Assembly: GCA_033961575.1 (NCBI GenBank)
Contig: CM066737.1
Coordinates: forward strand, 52,118,771 to 52,182,770
Reading direction: 5' to 3'
DNA: 64,000 nucleotides
Source of the DNA: Aselliscus stoliczkanus
Lineage: Eukaryota > Chordata > Mammalia > Chiroptera > Hipposideridae
In this document: positions 1 through 11,829 of the stretch, piece after piece
Layout: every line of letters starts with the position of its first letter
Position numbering within the stretch: position 1 is the first letter of the stretch
Notes under the pieces: model-generated
Seen by the model: only the letters and a program-made list of their open reading frames with translations
The model's database searches: none
What the model was told of the DNA's origin: nothing
Program-made: the position numbers and the translations under genes

Positions 1-7
1 TGCCACT

Positions 8-120
8 TTCTTTTTTTTTTGTTTTTGAGGACAGTGTCACTGGCCCTCATATGTGGGACCCGAACCGGGGCCGCTGGCTCCCCAAGCCAGCGCTTAACCA
101 CCGCGCCACTTGGCCTGCCC
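8..120 (-). mobile_element. tRNA-derived SINE, short form
   Basis: Minus-strand copy of the short SINE that recurs about 20 times in this window. Read on the minus strand it has a GGCCGGC-like 5' end, an A-box-like region (TGGCGCGGTGG), a B-box-like GGTTCGGGTCCC, then GAGGGCCAGTGACACTG and an A tail (seen here as a T run at the left). The head resembles tRNA-Ser/Leu, with its GCCGAGTGG...GGTTAAG start. It has no AATAAA. The left flank is too short to find the target-site duplication. It abuts a mariner relic on its right. Confidence 0.9.
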
Positions 121-385
121 TTCTTGCCATTTTCTGAAGCAATTCTGGAAATCCTCTTTCGTGAGTGTCTTTACTTCATCCTCCATCATGACAATGCTCC
201 ATGTCACATGTAGATTATGGTACAATAATTTATGTCAAATAAAAACATTATGGTGTGTCTTCATCCACCTTATTCGCCAGATCTGGCACCATGTGACTTC
301 TGGCTCTTCCCCAAAGTCAAAATGACCATGAAAAGAAAACATTTTGAATTGATTTAGGGCATCAGGACAGCCATGACAGCGCAAC
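121..385 (+). pseudogene. mariner-type transposase relic
   Basis: The plus strand encodes, across stops and frame breaks, HHDNAPCH followed by PPYSPDLAPCDFWLFPK. These are the second-aspartate region and the D34D-region hallmark of mariner transposases (IS630/Tc1/mariner superfamily). Only the C-terminal catalytic part is recognisable, and in-frame stops make it dead. It differs from the three mariner copies elsewhere in this window, which read DFFLY in place of DFWLF, so it is a separate and probably older family. No terminal inverted repeat was found. Confidence 0.75.
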
Positions 386-620
386 TAAAGACTGTTTGAT
401 CACACCTCGTATTGTGTATGTGTGTATTTCTATTTTCATTGTGGTTTTGGTTTGGGTGGGGGTGGATTGGTATCCTACTGTTAAAAAGAGAAATTTGACA
501 AACACTTCTCTTAAGGACTGATTTAAATATAATCCAACACCAAAATATGTAGGATGAATATGTGTATGGTTTAAACTCTACTTTTGGTAAAATGGAAAAG
601 ATAAGAGCAATGTTTAAAAA
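386..620. other. unassigned AT-rich sequence
   Basis: No coding signal or repeat was recognised. It contains a G-rich patch near 445-465 and otherwise low-complexity A/T-rich sequence. Confidence 0.4.
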
Positions 621-631
621 AATTGGTGATG

Positions 632-752
632 GGGCCGGCTGAGTGGCGAGGTGGTTAAACGCTGGCTTAGGAAGCAGCAGCCCCAGTTCAGTCCCACATA
701 TGAGGGCCAGTAAAACTGCCCTCAAAAAAATAAAATAATAAAATAAATAAAT
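632..752 (+). mobile_element. tRNA-derived SINE, short form
   Basis: Plus-strand short SINE with GGGCCGGCTGAGTGGCG head, degraded B box and an A-rich (AAAT)n tail. It is flanked by AATTGGTGAT at 621-630 and AATTGGTAAT just after the tail, which marks a roughly 10-bp target-site duplication with one or two changes. Confidence 0.88.
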
Positions 753-762
753 AATTGGTAAT

Positions 763-1307
763 GATGTTTGGCCAGTGTTCAGTTTTATTTCATTACATCA
801 GCATTGTTAAATCAACACATATTGCTAAAGATGAACTAATAGATGGGAAGGTAGAAAATGTATTTGTTAGGAGATGCCTGCCAGATGAGGTATTGGGTAC
901 TGAGACAAGACCAAATAATGTAGATTCTTAAATACTATGCTCCTGAATTTGGATATAGTCAGCTGAACAATTAAAAGCCATTGTTCTCCAATGGGCTTCT
1001 GACATTCAACCTTTTCACTCATCACATATGATACATGAGGTGAATTGATAATTACCATCACAAATTATGAAATTTCTACAAACTGTAACTTTTGTTGGGT
1101 TGGTCAGTGTTTCTTTTGAAAACCTGGGAAAAGGATGATCTATACATGGCAGTGATGTCTTTGACCTCCCCTCCATCCTACTCTAGTACTAATTAAGAAA
1201 CAAAACTTAAATCAGAGTTATGACTGTCCAGCAGAGGAAGTAAATCCCTGAAAATCAAACATATATAAATAATCACTGTTACAGCTCTCTGATAGGAATG
1301 GATTAAT
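763..1307. other. unassigned, AT-rich
   Basis: No open frame with coding character, no RNA gene and no repeat that I can name. Base composition is AT-rich like the rest of the unique background. Confidence 0.4.
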
Positions 1308-1323
1308 AAAGTTTGCATATTTA

Positions 1324-1448
1324 TTTATTTATTATAATTTTATTATTATTTTTTTTTAAGAGGGCAGTGTCACTGGCCCTCATTTGGGATCCGAACCAGG
1401 GCCGCTGGCGTCCCAAACCAGCTCCCAACCACTGTGCCACTCAGCCCT
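1324..1448 (-). mobile_element. tRNA-derived SINE, short form
   Basis: Minus-strand short SINE with a long T/A-rich tail side. It is bracketed by a 16-bp target-site duplication, AAAGTTTGCATATTTA, at 1308-1323 (one mismatch at the end) and 1449-1464. The head has drifted (CCAGCTCCCAACC region), so it is older than the cleanest copies. Confidence 0.9.
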
Positions 1449-1464
1449 AAAGTTTGCATATTTA

Positions 1465-2600
1465 AAAAGAAAAAAAAATGAAGTAGTTATTGCCATGTCA
1501 TTTTTATTAAAATAAGGTATGATTGATCCATTGAAAAATAAAATATTGTGCTTATTTATTGTATCACTTATCATAAAAGCTTCCAGGTTTCCTTCCATTT
1601 GTAGAAAATCTCTATTCTAGTCAACTTGGCAATGAAATGCAATTCCACAAATAAACTTTGCATCAAGAATGGAGTGAGAACTTGAATAGGACATTAAGGA
1701 GTAGGGTAGGGGGAAGATCCACTCCCAGAAGCTGGAAAAGGGAGAAAACTTTTACTTGTTTAGATTTGATAAGCTTAAAACAATTCTTGTATGACTATCT
1801 CTGTGCTGAGTCAAATATCCAGGTAAGGCAGACTGCATTTGTTGCTGAATTGTCAATTATTTATGTTTAATCATTCATACTATGTTAAGGGAAGACAAGT
1901 TATGCATTTTAGAAAATTATTAGTGGTGCAGAATATAGTAGTTTATAGTAATCTATCTGAGCCCAAGAGTCAAGGCATTTAATATAGTGGCAGGGCATAA
2001 AAATTCTGGTCATATCATGTAATAGACATACTAGGAATACTCACTAACTGAAAAACAGTAAGATTCTGGATAAAATATGGTTTTTATGCATTTCTGGGAT
2101 CACAGAAAGTAGAAGGGGGATCCCAAGGACCACCTCTGTTACTCTAATTAAAAGGAATAAACCATGAATTCGATGAATAAAGTGCTAGGAGTAAGAGCAA
2201 CAAGAAAGCTATGTATATGAGAATTGCTCTGAGGGGAAATACCTGTAATATAGTAGTTCTGTTTTCAGTTCATTAAGACTTGAAATGGCAGTGAGATTGG
2301 GAGCACAGGAAAGGGGACTCTGAACCTGAAATTCCCTCATTAAGCCAGGACACATGAAGGGACTATGGTGGTCCCGGGTTAGTAGTCCTTCCTCTCAAGG
2401 AGAAGCAAACAAGTATACTCTTTGAAAAAATTTCCAATTCATGACTGCAGCTTTATAAAAGATTATGGGCAAGCGGATACAAATTAATAATAATCAAAGT
2501 TCGCCAAGCAACTGAGAAAACAAGACACCATAAGCGAGAGTCAGCAGAAACAATAATGAGCAAATTTATATTCCTGACGACTTCAGATATTCAGGATGCC
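1465..2600. other. unassigned background sequence
   Basis: About 1.1 kb in which I recognise neither exons nor a confident repeat family. The short frames near 1658-1870 have no protein-family resemblance and no splice context. Confidence 0.4.
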
Positions 2601-2612
2601 TATGCATGAAAT

Positions 2613-2752
2613 GTTTTTTTTGTTGTTTTTTTTGTTTTTTGTTTTTTGTTTTTTTTTGAGGGCAGTGTCACTGGCCCTCATATGTGGGACCCGAACTGGG
2701 GCCGCTGGATTCCCAAGCCAGCGCTTAACCACCGCACCACTTGGCTGGCCCT
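2613..2752 (-). mobile_element. tRNA-derived SINE, short form
   Basis: Minus-strand short SINE with a long, interrupted T tract (TTTTGTTG repeats) representing the tail. The body is well preserved (GAGGGCAGTGTCACTGGCC, then ACCCGAACTGGGGCCGC). Target-site duplication unclear because both flanks are T/G-rich. Confidence 0.85.
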
Positions 2753-2902
2753 GTTTTGTTTTGTTTTAATCAAGGATGTATCACAAAGATGAGCAAGCAA
2801 TAAGAGACTACTAGGAGTTACCTGGAAAATTTGAAAACTAGTTAAATGGAACTTAATTATTAGAAATGAACAATGTATTTATTGAAATAAGGAATGTATT
2901 GA

Positions 2903-3355
2903 GGGCCGGCTGAGTGGCACGTTGGTTGAGTTGGCTTGGAAGCTCCAGCTCTGAGCAGCAGGGCCTCCAGTTAGGATCCTACATGAGGTCCAGTGGCACT
3001 GCCCTCTACAGCTAAGATGGTGAACAACAGCTCCACCTGGAGCTGGGCTGCTGTGAGTCGCCAGAATTGGCCTAGGCTGCAGCCCTGCTGCAGTGGGCTG
3101 CCATAAACTATCATGAGTGGCCGGCAGCCAGCATGAACGGCTGGCAGCCAGCGAGAGTGGCTGTCCAATGGCCAGCGAGTGACTGCCTCACCCGGGGAAA
3201 GTGCAATGATAATGCCAACATGGGCCAATGAAGCAAAGTCCTCCACAACTAGACTGCAAAACAAAAGTACAGCAACTTGTCTGTTCCCCTTCCCTAGTTC
3301 CCCAACGCTATTTCCCTCCCCGAATTCCACAATAAAATCTTTAAAAAAAAAAAAA
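2903..3355 (+). mobile_element. composite SINE, long form (copy 1)
   Basis: A 453-bp composite retroposon. Order: tRNA-like head with an extra TCTGAGCAGCAGGGCC segment; junction CTCTACAGCTAAGATGG; GC-rich middle with CTGCAGCCCTGCTGCAG; about two imperfect 20-bp repeats built on GTGGCCGGCAGCCAGC; a tail with AATAAAATCTTT and poly(A). Flanks GGAATGTATTGA (2891-2902) and GAAATGCATTGA (3356-3367) form a diverged 12-bp target-site duplication. AATAAA followed by TCTTT is the mark of T+ SINEs, whose pol III transcripts can be polyadenylated (known for the class, inferred here). Confidence 0.88.
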
Positions 3356-3473
3356 GAAATGCATTGAATGGTTAAAAACAATAGCTCTGACCACAGGAGA
3401 AGAGAGAATTAGTTAACTAGAAGAAAAATCATCTAGAATTATCTACAATGGAGACAGAAATACAAGAAGCCGG

Positions 3474-3476
<3 letters not shown>

Positions 3477-3539
<63 letters not shown>
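3477..3539. repeat. (GA)n microsatellite
   Basis: About 31 uninterrupted GA dinucleotides. Confidence 0.97.
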
Positions 3540-3540
<1 letters not shown>

Positions 3541-3565
3541 AGAATGAGAACATTTGACATATCTA

Positions 3566-4132
3566 CGAAGACTGACAATTAAGTTTGTGAACTTGTTGCA
3601 ACAATGTTGCTAACTTTTTTGATATCAGAGGGATTATTCATTATGAACTTGTACCAACGGGACAAATCGTTAACCAAGTTTACTACTTGGAAGTGCTGAA
3701 AAGGCTGAATGAAAATGTTAGAAGACCTGAACTTTTCTCCAACAATTCATGGCTCTTGCATCATGACAATGCACCAGCTCACATGGCACTTTCTCTGATG
3801 GAGTTTTTAGCTAGTAAATAAACTACTGTTTTAGAACACCTTCCCTATTCATCTGATCTGGCCCCCAATGAATTCTTTCTTTACCTGAAGATAAAGGAAA
3901 TATTCAAAGGAGGACATTTTGATGATATTCAGTACATCATGGGTAAAATGATGACAGCTCTGATGGTCATTCCCGAAAAAGAGTTCCAAAATTTATCTGA
4001 AGGGTGGACTAGGAACTGGCATCGGTGCATAGCTTCCTGAGTCACCTTCAAAGGTGACCATAGTGATATTCAGCAATGAGGTATGTAGCACTTTTTCTAG
4101 GATGAGTTCGTGAACTTAATTGTCTAACCTTG
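3566..4132 (+). mobile_element. internally deleted mariner (copy 1)
   Basis: A 567-bp mariner derivative. TIRs are CGAAGACTGACAATTAAGTT at the left and, as the reverse complement of the right end, CAAGGTTAGACAATTAAGTT, each next to a TA. The inside encodes only the C-terminal part of a transposase, with HHDNAPAH and a diverged YSSDLAPNEFFLY motif (family form YSPDLAP). In-frame stops (for example after ASK) destroy it. Complete mariners are near 1.3 kb, so the N-terminal DNA-binding half is missing. Copies 2 and 3 in this window have the same join, which points to one deleted master spread in trans. Confidence 0.88.
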
Positions 4133-4279
4133 TATCCAAAAGGAGAGAATAGATAGAGGAAATTGAGGAGACGCACTATTTGTAGACAGTCACTGAGAAT
4201 TTTGCAGAACAGATGAAAGACATGAATCCCTAAAGTCAGGAAGCACAACATATTCTAAACTTATGAGAGAAATAGAGAG

Positions 4280-5690
4280 CTAGAAATTGATATAGAGATA
4301 GGAATGGGGAGAGAGTGAAAGAGAATCCTAGCCTAAACACGTAGTAAAACTTCATGACACCACCAACTAAAAGATCTTAAAAGTAGAAAGATAAATCACT
4401 TACAAAGGAACCACAATTAGATTGATAGCAGATTACTTACCAATCACAATGGAATGCCAAATTTAATAGTGATGGAAAAAGGCATTCACAAATCTATCAT
4501 CTTAGAGACAGACTTGAAAACACATCTCTATATTTATAATTAAAACAAATAAAAATTAGTAAAGCTATAGAGTATTTGAATAACCTAATTAACAAGTTTC
4601 ATATAATGAATGTTTATAGAACATTGTACCCAGCAATTAAAGAATACACATTCTTCTCAAATACAGAAGGAGCAACAACAAAATTAACCATGTATTGTGC
4701 CCTAATGCAAATTACAAAGGAATTCAAGTAAATCTATATCTATATCATTTTCTCTAACCATACTGAAATTAAGTTAGAAGTCAATAGCCAAATGACAGTT
4801 TTCTAAATCCTCATACATTTAGATATTAAAAACACATCTACAAAATAAATCATAATGTAAATTAAAAATTAGAGCTAAATGCTCATGAAGTTCCTACAAA
4901 TCAACTCTGTGAGATGTAGTAAAAGGCCTACATAGTAGACAATATGTAGTATTCAGTGCTTATAATAAAAAATGAAAGATTGAAAATTAATCATGTAGAA
5001 TTTAGCTTAAAAAGTTAGAAAAAGAAAACTAACATAAATCTAAACAACTGAAAAAAAAGGAGAAGCAGAAACTAATGAGACAGCAAACATGTAGTGTTTC
5101 TTTGAAAAATCAAGTTGTTTCTTTTTTCCTTCTTTTTATTTTATTATTATTTTTTATTAGTTTCAGGAGTACTTTGAAAAGAGTAATAAAACTGACAAAC
5201 CTCTGACAATAAAAAAAGGCCACAAATAATTATTAATAATATGAGAAATTTAAAAAGTATATAAGTACAGATACACTAGATATTATAGTGAGGATGTTAT
5301 GAACAACTTTATGCCAATAAAGTTTGATCCAAATAAAGTGGATAAATTCCTAAAATAATAATTATTAAAGGAATGAATTCTGTAGCTAAAGTTTTACCAA
5401 AAATGCATAAAACAGTTATACCAATCTTTATACAAATTCTTCCAGAGAATAGAAAAATTGGAAATATCCCCCCACACCCAACTCATTGTATGATATCAGG
5501 ATAACCCTTAGGAGGATAAAAGACATAATGGCAACAAGAGAAAAGAAAATTACTGGATAGTTTCTTTCATGAACATAGGTGTAGAATTCCTAAATAAAAT
5601 AGTAAGGAATTAAATCTATCAGGATATAAACAAGAAAAATCTATCATGACATGTTGGGTTAATCCCAGTAATGAAAAAATTTTAACATTA
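4280..5690 (+). mobile_element. old degenerate L1 fragment, sense
   Basis: Very decayed L1 ORF2-like sequence. Recognisable pieces include GAATACACATTCTTCTCAA near 4650, typical of the L1 endonuclease/RT linker region, and ACTTTATGCCAATAAA near 5310. A short T-rich block with TTATTAGTTTCAGGAGTAC near 5130-5175 looks like an antisense L1 3' end placed inside. No frame is open. Confidence 0.6.
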
Positions 5691-5696
5691 TGACAT

Positions 5697-6363
5697 ATAT
5701 AAAGAAACTGTGGTACATTTATACAATGGAGTATTACTCCGTTATAAAGAAGAATGAAATCATACCATTTGCAATGATATGGATGGACCTAGAGACTATT
5801 ATGTTAAGTGAAATAAGTCAGTTGGAGAAAGACAAATACCATATGATCTCACTTATATGTGGAATCTGAAAAACTGAATGAATGAGCAGAGTAAACAGAA
5901 ACAGTCTCATAGATATAGAGGAAAAACTGAGGGTTGCTTGTTGGGAAGGGGGTGGGGATGAGGAAGAAGGGGAAGGGATTAGACAGCATAAATAGTTAAC
6001 TACAATATTGCCACAGGGATATGAAAGACAGTTCGGGGAATATAATTAATAATGTTTTAAAAATTTTGTGGGGTGTCAGATGGTCACACGTCTTGTTAGG
6101 GAGACCATTTCATGGATGGAGTAGAGGCTTGATCACTGCACTGTACACCTGAAACTGATGTTGTATAATATTGTATGCCAACTGTAACTGAATATACACA
6201 TAGTCACGTGATGTGGATTATACTATGGAAGGGAGTCAGAGGAATTGTAATAGATATATATGATATGGAGAGGAGGAGTGGGGTGGCGAATTGTGGGAGG
6301 GATGTTGTCACTTTGAGGGGTAAAAAGTATAACTATTGCATTGTGTTGTACACCTGAAGCTAA

Positions 6364-6394
<31 letters not shown>

Positions 6395-6396
6395 AA
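5697..6396 (+). mobile_element. L1 3' end, young family (type A)
   Basis: 5'-truncated L1. It starts inside the ORF2 C-terminus (ACAATGGAGTATTACTCCG; ATGGATGGACCTAGAGAC) and runs through a 3' UTR ending in a (TAAA)n tail. The UTR has a G-rich patch near 5940-5980 and the end motif GTACACCTGAAGCTAAG. The same UTR occurs inverted at 55797 and 57396. ORF2 is broken by stops. No clear target-site duplication. Confidence 0.88.
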
Positions 6397-6639
6397 TGTT
6401 ACTTACTATTTGGTTTCCATATTAATTGAGTCAAGAAGAAGAAAAACTATATGGTCCTCTCGATAGACAAACTTTCACACAGTAGTACATTGATAAACTC
6501 CCTGACAATTAAGTTGATCTCCATAGAGGTGAAACCATTTTCAAATCAGTAAACAATATTGTGTCTCAGATTTCAGATCGGTTCTCCATGTTAAAATGGT
6601 AATATTGTAAATTTTATTTTATTTTAAATAAAACTTATC

Positions 6640-7150
6640 ATTTCATGATTACAAGATAATATGTCTTATTGTAAAAAGTAGGAAAATACAGAAAATCACA
6701 AAGAAGGATAAGATTATCCATAATTCCACAAGCCCTAACATTTGGACACATATCCTTCTAATAGTTTTTCTGTATGTGTGTGCATTTGTAACTTCCATGA
6801 ACGTGATCACACTGTGTAAACTACTCTGTTGTAATCTCCTATTGTTGTTTATCGATATCAAAAATATTTTCATATCATATCCCTAACAGCTTTATACATC
6901 ATCATGTAATGGCTATATTGAATCATATTAAATTACTATATCATAATTTATTCAGTTACTCCCCTATCATTAGACAGCTTAGTTTTTTTCTTCAATATAA
7001 GTTATTATAAATAATGCTGTGATTATTATTATTATAACTAAGGCTTTATACTTATCTATGATTTTTCCTTAGGATACATAACTACAAGTGAAATTTCTTG
7101 TAGTTATGTTTCCTAAGGATGTACATAAGTCAAAGATGTGCACATTTCTA
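6640..7150 (-). mobile_element. old L1 3' UTR fragment
   Basis: The plus strand reads as an antisense old L1 3' region: ATAAATAATGCTGTGATTA near 7010 and TTTCCTTAGGATACATAAC near 7065. Highly diverged, no frame open. Confidence 0.5.
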
Positions 7151-7209
7151 ATACTCAAGAAATTACCCATTCTAAACACATATAAAAGTACATATTAACT
7201 TAAGATAGA

Positions 7210-7690
7210 GTGAAGGTGGCATCTCAAATCACTTTTTGGAGATAGTCGACTAATAATTTTGAAAAATCAAATCTGTATTTCATATAATGCACCAGAATAT
7301 ATGCCAGGTATAGTAAAGTTCTAAATGTAAGAGATAAAACCTACAAAAATCTTAGAAGAGAATGTACAGAAATATTCTCATAAGTGTGGAGTAGGTAATG
7401 ACTACTGTTATAAAAATCTGAAAACAGGGCCGGCCGAGTGGCACAGTGGTTAAGGGCTGGCTTGGGATGCCAGCGGCCCCCGTTCAGATCCAACATATGA
7501 GAGCCAGTGATACTTCCCTCTTAAAAAAAAATCTGAAAACATAAAGAAAACTATAAATACATTGAACTACTTTCTAAACTGTTTGTGTAAAAATGTATCA
7601 TGAAAAAAGTAGGAGACAAATGGACACATTTGGGAAAACATTTGCAACATGTGCAAATGCAAAGCTTAATTCATTGTTATATAAAGAGCT
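7210..7690 (+). mobile_element. old L1 ORF2 fragment, split by a SINE
   Basis: Decayed sense L1 ORF2 3' region on both sides of the SINE at 7427-7526. The right part has GGGAAAACATTTGCAACATG, matching the conserved WEKIFAN-type stretch of ORF2. The left part has CAAAAATCTTAGAAGAGAA. Confidence 0.55.
7427..7526 (+). mobile_element. tRNA-derived SINE, short form
   Basis: Plus-strand short SINE with an exact 15-bp target-site duplication, AAAAATCTGAAAACA, at 7412-7426 and 7527-7541. It sits inside an old L1 fragment. Confidence 0.93.
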
Positions 7691-7959
7691 AAAGGCTATC
7701 TATGGTTTGTGTGTGTATATGTATGTGTCTATGTAAATATAAACACATGCTCACATAATTACTTGTGTCTTTTTCAAGAAAAAGGAGTCAAAGTTTTCTT
7801 TTTGGCCTTTTGGCAGCTGCAAAATATTTTCTGAGGTCACATGGAAATTATAAAAGGTTTTTTACTTTGAGGTTCAGGTGACAGGATGCCTAATTGTTTT
7901 ACCCTGCTGTACTTGGATCCCAAACAGAAGTCATATTACTTTCATCATTGCTGAGATGC

Positions 7960-10575
7960 AACTCTAGTCTTTTTTATTCAATTACAGCTCACATTCAATC
8001 TTATTTTATATTAATTTCACATGTATACTATAATGGTTAGATATTTATATAATTTATGCACTGATCCCTCGCCCCCCCCATTAGTCTACTACCCACCTGG
8101 CACTATACATAGTTATTACAATATTATTGACTATATTCCTTATGCTGTACTTTACATCCCTGTGCTATTTTCAATTTATCAATTTGTACTTATTACTCTC
8201 TTCACCTTTTTCACCCAGTCCCCTACCCCACCCCCCATCTGGCAACCATCAGTTTGTTCTCTGTATCTATGTCTGTTTGTGTTTTGTTTGCTCATTAATT
8301 TTGTTCTTCAGATTCCACACATAAGTGAAATCATATGTATTTGTCTTTGTCTGTCTGACTAATTTCACTTAGCAGAATACCTTCTAGATTCATCCATGTT
8401 GTTGCAAATGGTAAGATTTCATCCTTTTTTGTGGTCAAGTAACATTCCATTGTATGTATAAACTTGTTCTTTATCCAGTCATCTATTGAATGGGCACTTC
8501 AGCTGCTTCCATATCTTGGCTATTGTATATAATGCTACAGTGAACATAGTGGTGCATATGTATTTTTAATTTAGTGTTTTGGATTTCTTCAGATAAATAC
8601 CCAAAAGTGGAATTGCTGGGTCATATTTTTTATATATTGAAGAACCTCCATACTGATTTCCATAGTGGCTGCACCAATCTGCAATCCCACCAACAATTCA
8701 GAGGGTTCCATTTTCTTCACATCCTCACCAGCACTTGTTGTTTGTTGATTTATTGATGATAGCTATTCTGACAGGTGAGAGGTGATATCTCATTGTGGTT
8801 TGAATTTGCATTTCTTTAATGACTAGTGAGGTTGAGCATCTTTTCCTATATCTATCGACCGTGTGTATGTCCTCTTTGGAGAAATGTCTATTCAGGTCCT
8901 CTGCCCATTTTTTAAAATTGAATTGTGTTTTTCGTGTGGGCTTGTATGAGTTCTTTATAGATTTGGATATTAACCCCTTATCAGGTGTATCATTGACGAA
9001 TATCTTCTCCCATTGAGTGGGCTTCCTTTTTTTATTTTTTTTATTTGGGGAATTGGGGCAGGGGAACAGCATTGGGGAATCGGGAAAGGGGAACAGACAA
9101 GTTGCTGTCCTTTTGTTCTTCAGTCTAGTTGCGGAGGATGTTGCTTCACTGGCCCATGTTGGTATCGTCATTGCGCTCTTCCCGGATGAGGCAGATCGGT
9201 TGCCGGCCTCTGGATGGTCGCTAACCGCAGCTATTGGCAGCTCACGCTGGCTGCCAGCCGCTCACGCTTGCTGCTGGCCACTCACTGTAGCCTATGGCAG
9301 CCCACTGCAGCAGGGGCTGCAGCCTACACCGACGCCAGGGCTCACGCAGTCCAGCTCCAGGTGGAGCTGTTGTTAGCTGTAGAGAGCAGTGTCACTGGCC
9401 CTCATATGTGGGATCTGAACCGGGGCCGCTGACATCCCAAAACCAGCTCCTAACCAATGAGCCACTCGGCTGGTCCCAGTGGGCTTCCTTTTTGTTTTGT
9501 TGATGGTTTCCTTTGCTGTACAAAAACTTTTTAGTTTGATGTAGTACCATTTGTTTATTTTTTATTTTGCTTCCCTTGCCCAAGGAGACATATCAGAAGA
9601 AAAAAAAATATCGCTAAGGGCAATGTCAAACAGTTTACTGTCTATGTTTTCTTCTAGGAGTTTTATGGTTTCAGATCTTACATTTAATTCTTTAATCCAT
9701 TTTGAGTTTGTTCTTGTATATGGTGTAAGAAGGTGGTTCAGTTTCTTTTTTTTTTTTGCATGAATCTGTCCAGTGTTCCCATCACCATTTATTGAATACA
9801 TTGTCTTCACCCCATTGTATATTCTTGCCTCCTTTGTCATCGATTAATAGACCATATATGCATGCATTTATTTCTGGGCTCTCTATTCTGTTCCATTGAT
9901 CTATGTGTTTGTTTTTATGCCAGTACCATACTGTTTTGATTGCTATAAACTTGTAATATAGTTTGATATCTGGTGTGTGATACTTCCAACCTTGTTCTTT
10001 CTCAAGATTTCTGTGGCTATTCAGGGTTCTTTGTAATTTCATGTAATTAGAATTATTTGTTATAATTCTGTGAAAAATGCCATTGGTATTTTGATAGGGA
10101 TTGCATTGAATCTATATATTGCTTTGGGTAATATGGATATTTTAACAATGTTAATTCTTCTTATCCATTAGCATGGTATATGCTTCCATTTATTTGTATC
10201 TTCTTCAATTTTTTCTTCAGTGTCATAGTTTTCCCAGTACAGGGAAAAATTTAATCTCCTTTGGTTAAATTTACTCCTATGTGTTGTATTTATGCAATTG
10301 TAAATGGGATTGTTTTCATAATTTCTCTTTCTGACAGTTCATTATTGGTGTATAAAAATGCAACAAATTTCTGATTATTAATTTTGTATCCTGCTACCGT
10401 ACTGAATTCATTTTTCAGTTCTAGTAGCATTTTTGGTGTCATAATTAGGGTTCTCTCTCTATAGTATCATGTCATCTGCAAGTAATGACAGTTTTACTTC
10501 TTTTCAGATTTGGATGTATTTTATTTCTTTTTCTTGTCTAATTGCTGTGGCTAAGACTTCTGCAGCTCTATTCTT
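7960..10575 (-). mobile_element. L1, 5'-truncated, inverted (type B 3' end)
   Basis: Antisense L1 with a 3' UTR end near 7960-8060 (TTAATTTCACATGTATACT). The ORF2 C-terminal region follows, and it continues upstream into ORF2 until about 10575, where it is cut off. Minus-strand frames carry DKGLISKSI and SATRL-free ORF2 text near 8725-9010, and [17 protein letters not shown] near 9790-9850. Stops and frameshifts make it dead. A composite SINE (9032-9477) splits it and shows that the L1 is the older of the two. Confidence 0.85.
9032..9477 (-). mobile_element. composite SINE, long form (copy 2)
   Basis: A 446-bp inverted composite in the L1. Target-site duplication AGTGGGCTTCCTTTTT at 9016-9031 and 9478-9493 is exact over 16 bp. 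Head lacks the TCTGAGCAGCAG segment, and the junction lacks the 10-bp GATGGTGAAC block. About two 20-bp units lie in the middle. The tail reads CCCCAATTCCCCAAATAAA without a TCTTT terminator. Confidence 0.93.
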
Positions 10576-11640
10576 GAGCTAAAGGCAAAATTGAGTGTAC
10601 TATGAAAATCTGGGAGTGACTATTAAAATACTGGCAATTAAATTAATGTATTCCAAGCTAAAATGAATAATAAGACAGTACCATCAATATGCAATATGTA
10701 TGGACAGTCTTTCTGCATTATAATAAAGATGTCTTATACTTTAAAACACTCTGAAGAGGAAAGGAGGAAAGAAGAGAGAGAAAGCATAATTAAACTACAA
10801 ACCTAGAAACTTCTGTTTCCTGGAGGCAGTACTTGCAAAATATTAGGCCAGCAGTAAATGTTGCAGAGAAACCATTTCTTCAGAGTTGTCTTAGACTCAA
10901 TTTCCTAGCAAAGACTATCTTTACTAACTTTCACCTCATAATAAAGGAGACTCAGTGTTGGTGTTCAGAAAAGAAATGTTTTATTGGCGGCTGTGTATTC
11001 TTATAGAAATCATAAAGCATGTCTTAACTGGTAGTCATGATGACAAAGATAGAATAGCTTTCAGGCACTGAAAGAAACACAGTAAACTCCCTGAAACTAG
11101 CCATCTTCACTGTCTTCCTCAACGTGTAACAGACTATTCCTAACTTGAAACTCAATGTGACTTTCATGTTAGATGAGTAGGAAAACAGTGTGGGCTGAGA
11201 AGATTGGAAGCTTCTCCATTATCTGGGTTTATATGCTTGGATGGACTTTTATAAGATCTTTTTACATTTTCAAGCTTTCAAAATGGCTAATAATCAAAGA
11301 TACTAGGGTGAATCATTGGACTGTTCAATTGTTATTAAAATCTGCTGCATTTCCTGGGTGTCTCATATTATATCCAACCTTAACATTTTGTGTGTTGAAA
11401 AGAACATTGCCTGAAGGGGAAACACTTGAACAGTGTGCTTAGAAGCAATCCAAATAAAAACTTTGAGGCATGTTCCTGATCCAAATAGGAGCATATCCCA
11501 TTGTCTTTTTGCCGCAGTTTTGCTTGATTTGTAATATCTAAAGAGTTGCAGTTTTGAATAAATTGTAGTCTAATTTATATCAACCTAGAATGTAAATGTA
11601 AATTGGCAATTTACAAATTAGACAGGTCTAGTATTTATGA
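10576..11640. other. unassigned background sequence
   Basis: No exon, RNA gene or confident repeat recognised. The plus frame at 11173-11442 has no family resemblance and is probably chance. Confidence 0.4.
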
Positions 11641-11689
11641 AAGTACTAGAATCTTACAGATATTTAAAATCATCAACCAGGGCAGAAAC

Positions 11690-11760
11690 TAGCCTCGTAC
11701 TGTACATTGAACCTAGTAGGCATTTATTTAATAAACGTTTGTTAAATTGAACTGAATGAA
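11690..11760 (+). repeat. MIR/L2 3' end relic
   Basis: Ends in AGTAGGCATTTATTTAATAA, then AACTGAATGAA, as the 3' ends of ancient MIR and L2 do (GTAGGCGCTCAATAAATG then GAATGAATGAA). Confidence 0.5.
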
Positions 11761-11829
11761 GTCATAAAACAGCATTCTCTATGACTATCTGGATAGAAAA
11801 TCATCAATGTTTTCCTATTAATAAGAATT

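Noticed and set aside
632..752. tRNA gene (Ser/Leu-like A and B boxes)
   Set aside because: No cloverleaf with paired acceptor stem; the sequence continues into a SINE body and A tail with target duplications.
2903..3355. Composite tail as a solo retroviral LTR
   Set aside because: It has AATAAA but no TG...CA ends, and it is always joined to the tRNA-like head with target duplications of 9-16 bp outside the whole unit, not the 4-6 bp of LTR elements.
6481..6520. CCTGACAATTAAGTTGATC as a mariner end
   Set aside because: Only about 13 bases match the TIR core and no second end or transposase text is near.
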